DNA from: DATCSE01 sp036568605
GTDB lineage: Bacteria; Pseudomonadota; Gammaproteobacteria; Burkholderiales; Burkholderiaceae_C
Length of the DNA stretch: 6,943 nt
Assembly: GCA_036568605.1 (NCBI GenBank)
Contig: DATCSE010000264.1
Location: forward strand, 1-6,943
Direction: 5' to 3'
Below, piece by piece: positions 1-6,244 of this stretch. The notes under the pieces are model-generated. The model saw only the letters and a program-made list of their open reading frames with translations. It searched no databases and had not been told where the DNA came from. The position numbers were made by a program, and so were the translations under genes. The first letter of the stretch is position 1. The number at the start of each line of letters is the position of its first letter.

Positions 1-760
1 GCACGATCCAGGCCGCGACGCGCACCAGGATGGACGTCCAGAACGGCACCAGCACGAGGATCATCAGCAGGTTGGCGCGCCGCGCGGGCAGGGTGGAGAG
101 CCACCACGCCAGCGGGTAGCCCAGGACCAGGCACAGCACCGTGACGGCGGCGCTGATCTCGAAGGTGCGCAGCAGGATGCGGCCGAACACCCGCTGGTCC
201 TCCGGCATGCGCTCGATGGCGCCGTCGGCGCCGCGCTTGAAGTCCACCGAGGCGAGCAGGTAGTCGCCCGTCCAGCGCGAGCCGTTCTTCGCGATCGCCT
301 GCCAGTACTTGGGCTCGCGCCAGCGCTCGTCGAGCGCGAGCAGCTTGGCCTGGATCTGGTCGGGCGTCGTCGCGCCTTCGAGCGGCAGCGCACGGTAGGC
401 ATTCATCACCAGCGAGCGCGCGCCGGCCACCTCGGTGTTCAGGCGGCGCGCGAGCGCGCCGGCGTCGGCGCTGTCGGGCAGCGAGCCGAGATCCTTCACG
501 ATCGCCGCGTAGGCCTCGGCCGGCGGCGTCTCCTTCCGGTCCCAGCGCGCGAGCGCTGCCACGGTGCGCGGCAGCGCGTTCGCGACCTCGGGGTTCTCGA
601 CCGCGCGCTTCAGCAGCGCGGCGATCGGCACGATGAAGGTCAGCAGCAGGAACACCAGCAGCGGCAGCGTCAGCCCGAACGCGCGCCACTTGCGCCGCGC
701 CTCGGCGCGCGCGAGCGAGCGCCGCAACGCGCGTGGATCACCGAGGACAGCGGCGGTCAT
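1..760 (-). CDS. ABC transporter permease, PotB/PotH-like, 3' end cut by window edge
   Basis: This is an inner-membrane permease subunit of a polyamine-type ABC importer. It is open from the ATG at 760 to the left edge, giving 253 codons. Residues 1-25 are a basic cytoplasmic tail, and a hydrophobic segment at about 28-50 is TM1. A long hydrophilic stretch at about 51-196 follows, then TM2 at about 200-222 and TM3 at about 230-248. Residues 214-251 carry the family pattern GYPLAWW...LP, then LVPFWTSILVRVAAW, which closely resembles PotB-type permeases. The EAA coupling loop and the remaining helices lie off the window. The start follows the binding-protein stop by 15 bases, with a modest AAGAG ribosome site five bases upstream, so it is the third gene of the operon. 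The loop of about 145 residues between TM1 and TM2 is unusual, because PotB-like proteins of about 280 residues have only a short segment there. The family assignment is firm and the substrate is unknown. Confidence 0.88.
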   Translation of the reverse strand, partial: MTAAVLGDPRALRRSLARAEARRKWRAFGLTLPLLVFLLLTFIVPIAALLKRAVENPEVANALPRTVAALARWDRKETPPAEAYAAIVKDLGSLPDSADAGALARRLNTEVAGARSLVMNAYRALPLEGATTPDQIQAKLLALDERWREPKYWQAIAKNGSRWTGDYLLASVDFKRGADGAIERMPEDQRVFGRILLRTFEISAAVTVLCLVLGYPLAWWLSTLPARRANLLMILVLVPFWTSILVRVAAWIV

Positions 761-775
761 GGTCGCTCTTCGCGC

Positions 776-1801
776 TTATTGAGTCGCCCACGCGGCGAAG
801 CGCTTCTCGAGTTCCTCGCCCTGGTCGGCCCAGAACTTGAGGTTGAACTGCAGCGCTTCCTTCGAATTGGCCGGCGAGGTCGGCAGGTTGCTCAGCACCG
901 TCGCATCGAGCTTGGCCAGCGCCTTGTTGTTGGTCGGGCCATAGGCGATGTTCTTCGCGTACTCGGCCTGCGCATCGGGCGTGCTCGCGAACGCGATGAA
1001 CTTCAGCGCGGCGTCCTTGTTCGGCGTGCCCTTCGGGATCACCCAGTAGTCGAGGTCGTAGATGCCGCCGATCCAGGTGATCTTCAGGTTCTTGCCTTCG
1101 CGGTTCGCGGCATCGATGCGGCCGTTGTACACGGTGGACAGCACCACGTCGCCGGCGACCAGGAACTGCGGCGGCTGCGCGCCGGCCTCCCACCACTGGA
1201 TGCTGGGCTTGAGCTCGGTCAGCTTCTTGAACGCGCGCTCGGCGCCTTCCTTGGTCGCGAGCACCTTGTAGACGTCGGCCGGCTTGACGCCGTCGGCCAT
1301 CAGCGCGAACTCGAGGTTGTAGCGGGCGCCCTTGCGCATGCCGCGCTTGCCGGGGATCTTCTTGGTGTCCCAGAAGTCGGCCCAGGTGGCCGGGGCGGTC
1401 TTCAGCTTGTCGGCGTTGTAGGCCATCACGGTGGACCAGACGAAGACGCCGATGCCGCAGTCGGTCACCGCGGCGGGCAGGAAGTCGGCCTTGTTGCCGA
1501 TCTTGCTGTAGTCGAGCTTCTCGAACAGGCCTTCATCGCAGCCGCGTGCGACATCGGGCGACTCGACCTCGACCACGTCCCAGGTGACCTTCTTGGTCTC
1601 CACCATCGCCTTGATCTTGGCCTGCTCGCCGTTGTATTCGACCGGCACGACCTTGGTGCCGGTCTTCTCGAACGGCTCGTAGTAGGCCTTCTTCTGCGCG
1701 TTCGCATTCGCGCCGCCGAAGTTGACGACGGTGATCTGGTCCGCGAGCGCCGGCAGCGCGAAACCGGCGGCCAGCGCGGCGATCAAGAGGCTCTTCTTCA
1801 T
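776..1801 (-). CDS. Periplasmic substrate-binding protein of a polyamine-type ABC importer (PotD/PotF-like)
   Basis: This 341-residue solute-binding protein should capture the ligand in the periplasm and deliver it to the permease. Residues 1-20 are a clear Sec signal peptide: MKKS, a hydrophobic core, then LPALA with cleavage before DQ. The mature start ITVVNFGGANA, the WDVVEVES stretch (74-81), the mid-domain GAQPPQFLVAGDVVLSTVYNGR region (207-228) and PTNNKA (289-294) fit the PotD/PotF-like branch of type 2 periplasmic binding folds. Cys88 and Cys115 could form a disulfide after export. The start at 1801 is fixed by a strong AGGAG seven bases upstream; another ATG five bases earlier is out of frame and stops at once. 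The gene lies 40 bases after the ATPase stop and 15 bases before the permease. The ligand could be putrescine, spermidine, GABA or another amine; sequence reading alone cannot decide. Confidence 0.92.
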   Translation of the reverse strand: MKKSLLIAALAAGFALPALADQITVVNFGGANANAQKKAYYEPFEKTGTKVVPVEYNGEQAKIKAMVETKKVTWDVVEVESPDVARGCDEGLFEKLDYSKIGNKADFLPAAVTDCGIGVFVWSTVMAYNADKLKTAPATWADFWDTKKIPGKRGMRKGARYNLEFALMADGVKPADVYKVLATKEGAERAFKKLTELKPSIQWWEAGAQPPQFLVAGDVVLSTVYNGRIDAANREGKNLKITWIGGIYDLDYWVIPKGTPNKDAALKFIAFASTPDAQAEYAKNIAYGPTNNKALAKLDATVLSNLPTSPANSKEALQFNLKFWADQGEELEKRFAAWATQ

Positions 1802-1841
1802 GGCATGGCTCCTCGTGGTTGGAGTGGTGATAAAGCGTTTC

Positions 1842-2990
1842 TCAGAGCGTGTAGACGCGGGTCAGCTCGGGCGGGAACTCGAGCCACACCGCATCGCCCG
1901 GCTGCGGCGGCGCGCCGATGGACAGCGGCACCTTGACGGTCGCTTCGGCCTGGTCGGCTCCCAGCGCGCACAGCAGGCGCAGGTGGTCGCCGTAGTAGAT
2001 GACGCCGCTGACCGTGGCCTGCAGCACGTTGCCGCGCTCGCTGGTCGCATGCCGGTGCAGCACGATGCGCTCGGGCCGGATGCACGCCTCGACCTGCGCG
2101 TTGACCGCCGCGCCGTTGACGTTGACGCCGGTCAGCACGCGGCCGTCGGGCAGCACGATGCCGCAGCGCTCGGCGCCGTTGTCGGCCTGCGCGGCGCGCA
2201 CCGTGCCCTTGACGACGGTCGAGTCGCCGATGAAGCCCGCGACGAAGCGGTTCGCCGGCGCCTCGTACATCTGCGTCACCGGGGCTATCTGCTGGATCGC
2301 GCCGTCGTTGAACACCGCGACGCGGTCGCTCATCGTCAGCGCCTCGCCCTGGTCGTGGGTCACGTAGACGAAGGTCACGCCGAGCTGCCGGTGCAGCTCC
2401 TTCAGCTCGATCTGCATGTGCTCGCGCAGCTGCTTGTCGAGCGCGCCCAGCGGCTCGTCCATCAGCACCAGCTGCGGCTCGAAGACCAGCGCACGTGCGA
2501 GCGCGACCCGTTGCTGCTGGCCGCCGGAGAGTTGCGCCGGCATGCGCTCGGCCATGCCGGTCAGGCGCACCATCTCGAGCGCACGCGCGACCCGCTGCGC
2601 CTGCTCGGCCTTCGCGACCTTGCGCACGGTCAGCGGGTAGGCCACGTTCTGCCCGACCGTCAGGTGCGGGAACAGCGCGTAGTTCTGGAACACCATGCCG
2701 AACTGGCGCTTGTGCGGCGGGGTGCGCGTGATCGGGCGGCCGTCGAGCACGATCTCGCCGGCGGTCGGCGACTCGAAGCCGGCCAGCATCATCAGCGTGG
2801 TCGTCTTGCCCGAGCCCGACGGGCCCAGCAGCGTCAGGAACTCGCCGCGCTGGATGTCCAGGTCCAGCCGCCGCACGACCAGCTGCACGCCGTCGTACGT
2901 CTTCTGGACGCCGGCAAAGCGCACCAGCGGCGCGGCGGCGCTGGAGGTTGCGGCGCCGGACGCCGCGGAGGGAGCCGACACGGTGTTCAT
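1842..2990 (-). CDS. ABC transporter ATPase, PotA-like (CUT1/polyamine type)
   Basis: This 382-residue cytoplasmic ATPase powers the importer. All nucleotide-binding motifs are intact: Walker A GPSGSGKT at 56-63, Q-loop glutamine 102 in FQNYALFPHLTV, signature LSGGQQQRVALARAL at 154-168, Walker B LVLMDE with catalytic Glu179, D-loop GALD at 182-185, and H-loop His212 in YVTHDQ. Residues from about 258 to the end form a TOBE-type accessory domain, with IRPERI at 304-309, as in PotA. The first 20 residues are Ala/Ser-rich and look dispensable. ATG 2990 is the only ATG start in its frame upstream of the domain. It has no clear Shine-Dalgarno of its own and lies one base after the stop of a short leader ORF, so translational coupling is possible. 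It is the first structural gene of the operon, divergent from the MocR-type regulator. Substrate specificity is not encoded here. Confidence 0.94.
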   Translation of the reverse strand: MNTVSAPSAASGAATSSAAAPLVRFAGVQKTYDGVQLVVRRLDLDIQRGEFLTLLGPSGSGKTTTLMMLAGFESPTAGEIVLDGRPITRTPPHKRQFGMVFQNYALFPHLTVGQNVAYPLTVRKVAKAEQAQRVARALEMVRLTGMAERMPAQLSGGQQQRVALARALVFEPQLVLMDEPLGALDKQLREHMQIELKELHRQLGVTFVYVTHDQGEALTMSDRVAVFNDGAIQQIAPVTQMYEAPANRFVAGFIGDSTVVKGTVRAAQADNGAERCGIVLPDGRVLTGVNVNGAAVNAQVEACIRPERIVLHRHATSERGNVLQATVSGVIYYGDHLRLLCALGADQAEATVKVPLSIGAPPQPGDAVWLEFPPELTRVYTL

Positions 2991-2991
2991 G

Positions 2992-3039
2992 TCAGCGGAC
3001 GGCCGGTGCGGCCTGGCGGGCGCGGGCTTCGCGTTGCAT
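2992..3039 (-). CDS. Possible 15-codon leader ORF ahead of the ATPase gene
   Basis: An ATG at 3039 begins a short frame coding MQREARARQAAPAVR, with TGA at 2994-2992. A good Shine-Dalgarno, AGGAG at 3053-3049, sits nine bases before this ATG. The stop is separated by a single base from the ATPase ATG at 2990, which has no evident ribosome site. This arrangement would let ribosomes finishing the leader restart on the ATPase gene. The peptide is basic and Ala/Arg-rich, with no run of one regulatory amino acid, so classical attenuation is not obvious. It may equally be a chance frame whose AGGAG is unrelated. It is inferred from position and signals only, with no family support. Confidence 0.35.
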   Translation of the reverse strand: MQREARARQAAPAVR

Positions 3040-3150
3040 TCGGGTGGACTCCTGCTTACCCAAAGGGCGGCGACAACCCCTGGTGTACCTCAAACTCTAG
3101 TCCGCGGGGACGCGAGATACCATGTACAGCGCTCCCGCCCGCACGGCGTA

Positions 3151-3177
3151 CTGTGCAGGCTCGCTCCCCTGTACAGG
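3151..3177. promoter_or_regulatory. Candidate MocR operator: direct repeat CTGTGCAGG / CTGTACAGG
   Basis: CTGTGCAGG at 3151-3159 and CTGTACAGG at 3169-3177 match in 8 of 9 bases and start 18 bases apart. The second copy, with its preceding C, forms the perfect 10-base palindrome CCTGTACAGG at 3168-3177. Related boxes are ATGTACAGC at 3122-3130 and GGTGTACCT at 3082-3090. MocR-family regulators are known to bind paired repeats next to their own genes, so these are good operator candidates. The palindrome ends 22 bases before the regulator start codon, which fits autoregulation. Binding itself is inferred. Confidence 0.5.
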
Positions 3178-3199
3178 AATGCCCTGACTCAGTGCACCG

Positions 3200-4597
3200 A
3201 TGTTCACGCTCAACTCCGCGTCGCCCACCCCTCTGGTCAGTCAGATCGTCGACGGGCTGCGCCGCCTGATCGCCGAACAGGCGCTGAAGCCCGGCGCCAA
3301 GCTGCCGTCGATCCGCGCGTTCGCGGCGTCGCACGGCGTCAGCGTCTTCACGGTGGTCGAAGCCTATGACCGGCTGGTGGCGCAGGGCTGGCTCGTTTCG
3401 CGCGCGAACGCCGGGTTCTTCGTCAAGCGGCGCGCCGGCGACGTGCCCTCGATCGGACAGGCCGATCTGCGCTTCGATGCGCGCTGGTACCTGCAGCAGA
3501 TCTTCGAGACGCGCAACCTCGCACTGAAGTCGGGCTGCGGCTGGCTGCCGCACGACTGGCTGTTCGAGGATGGCGTGCGGCGCAGCCTGCGCCACCTGGC
3601 GGCCGACGGTGTCGAGCTCGGCGGATACGGGCTGCCGCAGGGCCATCTCGCGCTGCGCGAGCTGCTCGCCGAAACGCTGGCCGAACGGCAGATCGCGGTC
3701 GGCGCCGAACAGGTGCTGCTGACGCAGGGCTCGAGTCAGGCGCTGGACCTGGTCGCGCGGCACCTGCTGCGCCCGGGCGACCCGGTGCTGGTCGACGACC
3801 CGGGCTACCCGAACCTGATGTTCATGCTGCGCAGCCTCGGTGCGCAGCCGATCGGCGTGCCGCGCCTGCCGGAGGGCTACGACCTCGCCGCGCTCGAGGC
3901 ACTGCTGGTCGCGCACCGGCCCAAGGCCTTCTTCACGCAGCCGCGGCTGCAGAGCCCGACCAACTCGGTGACGCCGCTGGCGCAGCTCTTCCGCCTGCTG
4001 CAGCTGGCCGAGGCGCACCACCTGACGCTGGTCGAAAACGACATCTACGCCGACCTCGACCCCGAGCTGCGGCCGTCACTGGCCAGCCTGGACCAGCTCA
4101 AGCGGGTCGTGCACATCGGCAGCTTCTCGAAGACGATCTCGCCGAACATCCGGGTCGGCCACCTGGTCGCGCGGCCGGACCTGATCGACAGCCTGGCGCA
4201 GCTCAAGATGGTGTCCGGCCTGACCTCGTCGGACCTCACCGAGCGGCTGGCCTTTGGCACCCTGACCGAAGGACGCTGGCGCAAGCACCTGAAGTCGCTG
4301 CGCGACCGGCTGGCCGAGGCGCACGGGCACGTCGCGGCGAACCTGGCCCGTCTGGGCTTCGAGCTCTTCCACGAAGCCAAAGCCGGCCTGTACCTGTGGG
4401 CGCGCCATCCGGACCTGACCGACAGCGCCGAGCTGTCCAGGCTCGCCGCGGACGACGGCATCATGCTCGGGCCCGGCCAGCTGTTCCTGGTCGAGCCGCA
4501 TCCGACCGGGTGGCTGCGCTTCAACGTCGCATTCAGCGACGACGCGCGCCTGTACCGTTTTCTCGCCGCGCAGATCGCGCAGCAGCTCGCGGCTTGA
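3200..4597 (+). CDS. MocR-type transcriptional regulator (GntR winged helix fused to aminotransferase-like domain)
   Basis: This 465-residue cytoplasmic regulator is of normal MocR length. Residues 1-76 are a GntR-type winged helix: LVSQIVDGLRRLI, then GAKLPSIRAFAASHGVS and TVVEAYDRLVAQGWL, ending in the wing. After a linker, residues 90-465 form a fold-type I aminotransferase domain. Key PLP residues are kept: Lys311 in SFSKTISPN for the Schiff base, Asp281 and Tyr283 in ENDIYADL, Asn255 in SPTNS, and Arg440 in WLRFNVAF, which in aminotransferases binds the substrate carboxylate. It should therefore bind PLP and probably an amine or amino acid as effector. The start is fixed by an in-frame TGA 13 bases upstream. 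It is divergent from the ABC operon, so that operon and its own gene are the likely targets. It could be GabR-, TauR- or PdxR-like, but no adjacent gabT/D, taurine or pdx genes point to one. Confidence 0.93.
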   Translation: MFTLNSASPTPLVSQIVDGLRRLIAEQALKPGAKLPSIRAFAASHGVSVFTVVEAYDRLVAQGWLVSRANAGFFVKRRAGDVPSIGQADLRFDARWYLQQIFETRNLALKSGCGWLPHDWLFEDGVRRSLRHLAADGVELGGYGLPQGHLALRELLAETLAERQIAVGAEQVLLTQGSSQALDLVARHLLRPGDPVLVDDPGYPNLMFMLRSLGAQPIGVPRLPEGYDLAALEALLVAHRPKAFFTQPRLQSPTNSVTPLAQLFRLLQLAEAHHLTLVENDIYADLDPELRPSLASLDQLKRVVHIGSFSKTISPNIRVGHLVARPDLIDSLAQLKMVSGLTSSDLTERLAFGTLTEGRWRKHLKSLRDRLAEAHGHVAANLARLGFELFHEAKAGLYLWARHPDLTDSAELSRLAADDGIMLGPGQLFLVEPHPTGWLRFNVAFSDDARLYRFLAAQIAQQLAA

Positions 4598-4603
4598 GAG
4601 GCG

Positions 4604-5596
4604 CTAGGCGCTGGCCCAGAACACCGCGAACCAGCCGCGCTCGTCGGTCCAGTGTTGCGTGGCGCCGAAGCCGGCGGCCCGCAGCAGCGCGGCGAAGCGC
4701 TCCACCGTGTACTTGTACGAGTTCTCGGTGTGGATGCGCTCGCCGGCCGCGAAGCGCCGCTCGGTGCCGTGCCAGCGCACCGTCAGCGCCTCGCCTGCTT
4801 CGAGGTGCATCTCGATGCGCGACTCGATCGGGTTGTAGAGCCCGATGTGCCGCCACTGGCGCGGCTCGAAGTCGCTGCCGATCAGGCGGTTCAGCTGGCG
4901 CAGCAGGTTCAAGTTGAATGCAGCGGTGACGCCCAGCGCATCGTCGTAGGCGCGTTGCAGCACGTCGTGCGGCTTCACCAGGTCGACGCCGATCAGCAGG
5001 CCGCCGCCCCGCGCCGGGCCCAGCGCATGCTCGCGCACGCGGCGCAGGAATGCGAGTGCCTCGTCGGGCGCGAAGTTGCCGATGCTCGATCCCGGATAGA
5101 AGAACACCGGGCGGTCTTCGATCAGGTCGGCGGGCAGGTCCAGCGACGTGGAGAAGTCCAGCCCGACGCCGACGACCGACAGCGCCGGCTGCTCGCGCTG
5201 CACGCGCTTCAGCGCCTCGCGCAGGAATTCGACCGAGATGTCGACGGCGACATAACGCCGCGGCTCGAGCAGCGGGAACAGCTTGGAGGCCTTGACGCAG
5301 TTGCCGGCGCCCAGGTCGATCAGCGTGATCCCGGGCTTGCCGGCGCTGCAGCCCGCGCCGATCGCGCTGGCCATCGCGGCGCCGTGGCTGGCGAAGATCG
5401 CGGCCTCGGTGCGCGTCGGGTAGTACTCGGGCAATTCGGTGATCGCCTCGAACAAATGCGAGCCCAGGCGGTCATAGAAATACTTCGGCGCGGCGCTGGC
5501 CGGCTGGCGCAGAAGCGCGGCGCGAGCGGCTTCGCGGTCGTCGACCGAGTCCGCCAAGGGAAGCTGGATGAATCGGGGGCTGCGAGCGTCGGTCAT
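4604..5596 (-). CDS. egtD: L-histidine N-alpha-methyltransferase (ergothioneine biosynthesis)
   Basis: This 330-residue SAM-dependent enzyme converts histidine to hercynine (N-alpha-trimethylhistidine), the first step of ergothioneine synthesis, in the cytoplasm. The N-terminal block KYFYDRLGSHLFEAITELPEYYPTRTE (38-64) is diagnostic of the EgtD family. SAM binding is shown by LIDLGAGNCVKASKL (92-106) and YVAVDIS (115-121). FFYPGSSIGNF (165-175) carries the Asn matching the histidine-binding Asn of mycobacterial EgtD. Tyr217, Met263 in SRIEMHL, and Glu291/Ser293 in HTENSYKY match the substrate-pocket residues, which supports histidine over other amines. Start 5596 is chosen because homology begins just after it; the frame stays open far upstream only because it runs antisense to the next gene. 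The ribosome site is weak. The gene is convergent with the regulator, with six bases between the stops, and no egtB is adjacent. Confidence 0.92.
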   Translation of the reverse strand: MTDARSPRFIQLPLADSVDDREAARAALLRQPASAAPKYFYDRLGSHLFEAITELPEYYPTRTEAAIFASHGAAMASAIGAGCSAGKPGITLIDLGAGNCVKASKLFPLLEPRRYVAVDISVEFLREALKRVQREQPALSVVGVGLDFSTSLDLPADLIEDRPVFFYPGSSIGNFAPDEALAFLRRVREHALGPARGGGLLIGVDLVKPHDVLQRAYDDALGVTAAFNLNLLRQLNRLIGSDFEPRQWRHIGLYNPIESRIEMHLEAGEALTVRWHGTERRFAAGERIHTENSYKYTVERFAALLRAAGFGATQHWTDERGWFAVFWASA

Positions 5597-5677
5597 GGCA
5601 CAAACATGTGTAGGCACGACCGGAGTGGTCGCGGCGCGAGCGAGCACCTTACATCGGTATCGTCGAGAATGCATGAG
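5597..5677. promoter_or_regulatory. Divergent intergenic region between egtD and the TlpA-like gene
   Basis: These 81 bases must carry the start signals for both divergent genes. Visible elements are a small inverted repeat CACA-AACA-TGTG at 5599-5610, right against the egtD start, and a five-base-pair hairpin CGACC/GGTCG at 5617-5631. TATCGT at 5658-5663 is a weak -10-like match for the plus strand without a recognisable -35. Nothing here can be assigned to a known regulator. Confidence 0.4.
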
Positions 5678-6244
5678 ATGAGTTCCGATCCCCTGCGTAG
5701 GACAACCCGCCGCGTGCTCGCGGCCTCGATGGCATCGTTCGCCGCATTGGCGGCCGTGGGCTGGCCGCGTCGCGCGCAGGCGGCGCACGTCGTCCGTCCG
5801 TGGCCGGACGGCAAGCCCGCGCCGGCATTGGGACTGGCCGACCTGGACGGCAAGGCGTGGACCCTGTCGGCCCTGAAGGGCCAGGTCGTGATGCTCAACT
5901 TCTGGGCGAGCTGGTGCGAGCCGTGCCGCGCCGAGATGCCGTCGCTCGAGCTGCTCGCGGCGAAGCACGAGCGCGACGGGCTGACCATCCTCGCGGTCAA
6001 CTACAAGGAGTCGCAGCCCACGGTCAAGCGCTTCCTGGAGGCGCTGCCGTTCTCGCTGCCCATCCTGCTGGACCGTGATGGCAACGCGGCCGGCGATTGG
6101 ACCTCGCGCGTCTTCCCGACCACGGTGCTGATCGACCGGACCGGCGTGCCGCGCCTGTCGGTGCTCGGCGAGCTCGAATGGAACGGTCCGGTCGCGCGCG
6201 ACCTGATCGCGCCGCTGCTCGCGGCGCGCACGAAATCGGCCTGA
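5678..6244 (+). CDS. TlpA-family thiol:disulfide oxidoreductase with Tat-like signal peptide
   Basis: This protein of about 188 residues is an exported thioredoxin-fold oxidoreductase that would reduce or exchange disulfides in the periplasm. Residues 1-35 form a signal peptide with twin arginines (TRRVLAA at 10-16), a hydrophobic stretch, and AQA before the likely cleavage site at 35/36; this resembles a Tat signal. The mature domain begins with PAPALGLADLDGK, typical of the TlpA/ResA group. It then has the redox motif WCEPC at 79-83 inside LNFWASWCEPCRAEMPS, and the cis-proline loop VFPTTVLID with Pro147. Length fits the family. ATG 5678 is preferred because a GAGA lies nine bases upstream; ATG 5669, three codons earlier, is the alternative and has no spaced ribosome site. 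The client protein is unknown; cytochrome c maturation is one family role but no ccm gene is near. Confidence 0.9.
   Translation: MSSDPLRRTTRRVLAASMASFAALAAVGWPRRAQAAHVVRPWPDGKPAPALGLADLDGKAWTLSALKGQVVMLNFWASWCEPCRAEMPSLELLAAKHERDGLTILAVNYKESQPTVKRFLEALPFSLPILLDRDGNAAGDWTSRVFPTTVLIDRTGVPRLSVLGELEWNGPVARDLIAPLLAARTKSA

Larger units (their letters stand above)
2991..3199. promoter_or_regulatory. Divergent control region between the transporter operon and the MocR-type regulator
   Basis: These 209 bases must hold the promoters of both divergent units. I found no convincing sigma-70 -35/-10 pair on either strand, which is common in G+C-rich DNA. The visible content is the leader ORF signal at 3039-3053 and a cluster of GTAC-centred boxes between 3082 and 3177. 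The in-frame TGA at 3185-3187 shows that the regulator cannot start upstream of 3200. Its ATG has only a weak ribosome site, so translation may be leaderless or SD-independent. Confidence 0.7.

Noticed and set aside
779..1936. 385-codon plus-strand open frame opposite the binding-protein gene.
   Set aside because: The minus strand encodes a clear exported binding protein with signal peptide and strong ribosome site; the plus frame has no motif.
3084..3174. Helical phasing of the four TGTRC boxes as evidence for cooperative binding.
   Set aside because: Start-to-start spacings of 39, 29 and 18 bases are not near whole turns of DNA, so phasing does not strengthen the operator claim.
1722..3269. 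515-codon plus-strand open frame opposite the ATPase gene.
   Set aside because: The opposite strand carries a complete ABC ATPase with every motif. The plus-strand translation is His/Arg/Leu-rich shadow sequence typical of G+C-rich DNA.
3056..4021. 321-codon minus-strand open frame opposite the regulator gene.
   Set aside because: It is antisense to the well-supported MocR-type regulator. The translation is Gln/Arg-rich with no domain signature.
4599..4614. GCGC-TAG-GCGC as a bidirectional terminator between the convergent genes.
   Set aside because: A four-base-pair stem with no T-tract, and it overlaps the egtD stop codon; mostly a direct GGCGCT repeat.
4652..5668. Long plus-strand open frame running into the TlpA-like gene as a 530-residue fusion.
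   Set aside because: It is antisense to egtD. The real protein begins at the signal peptide near 5669-5678, and the upstream translation has no recognisable motif.
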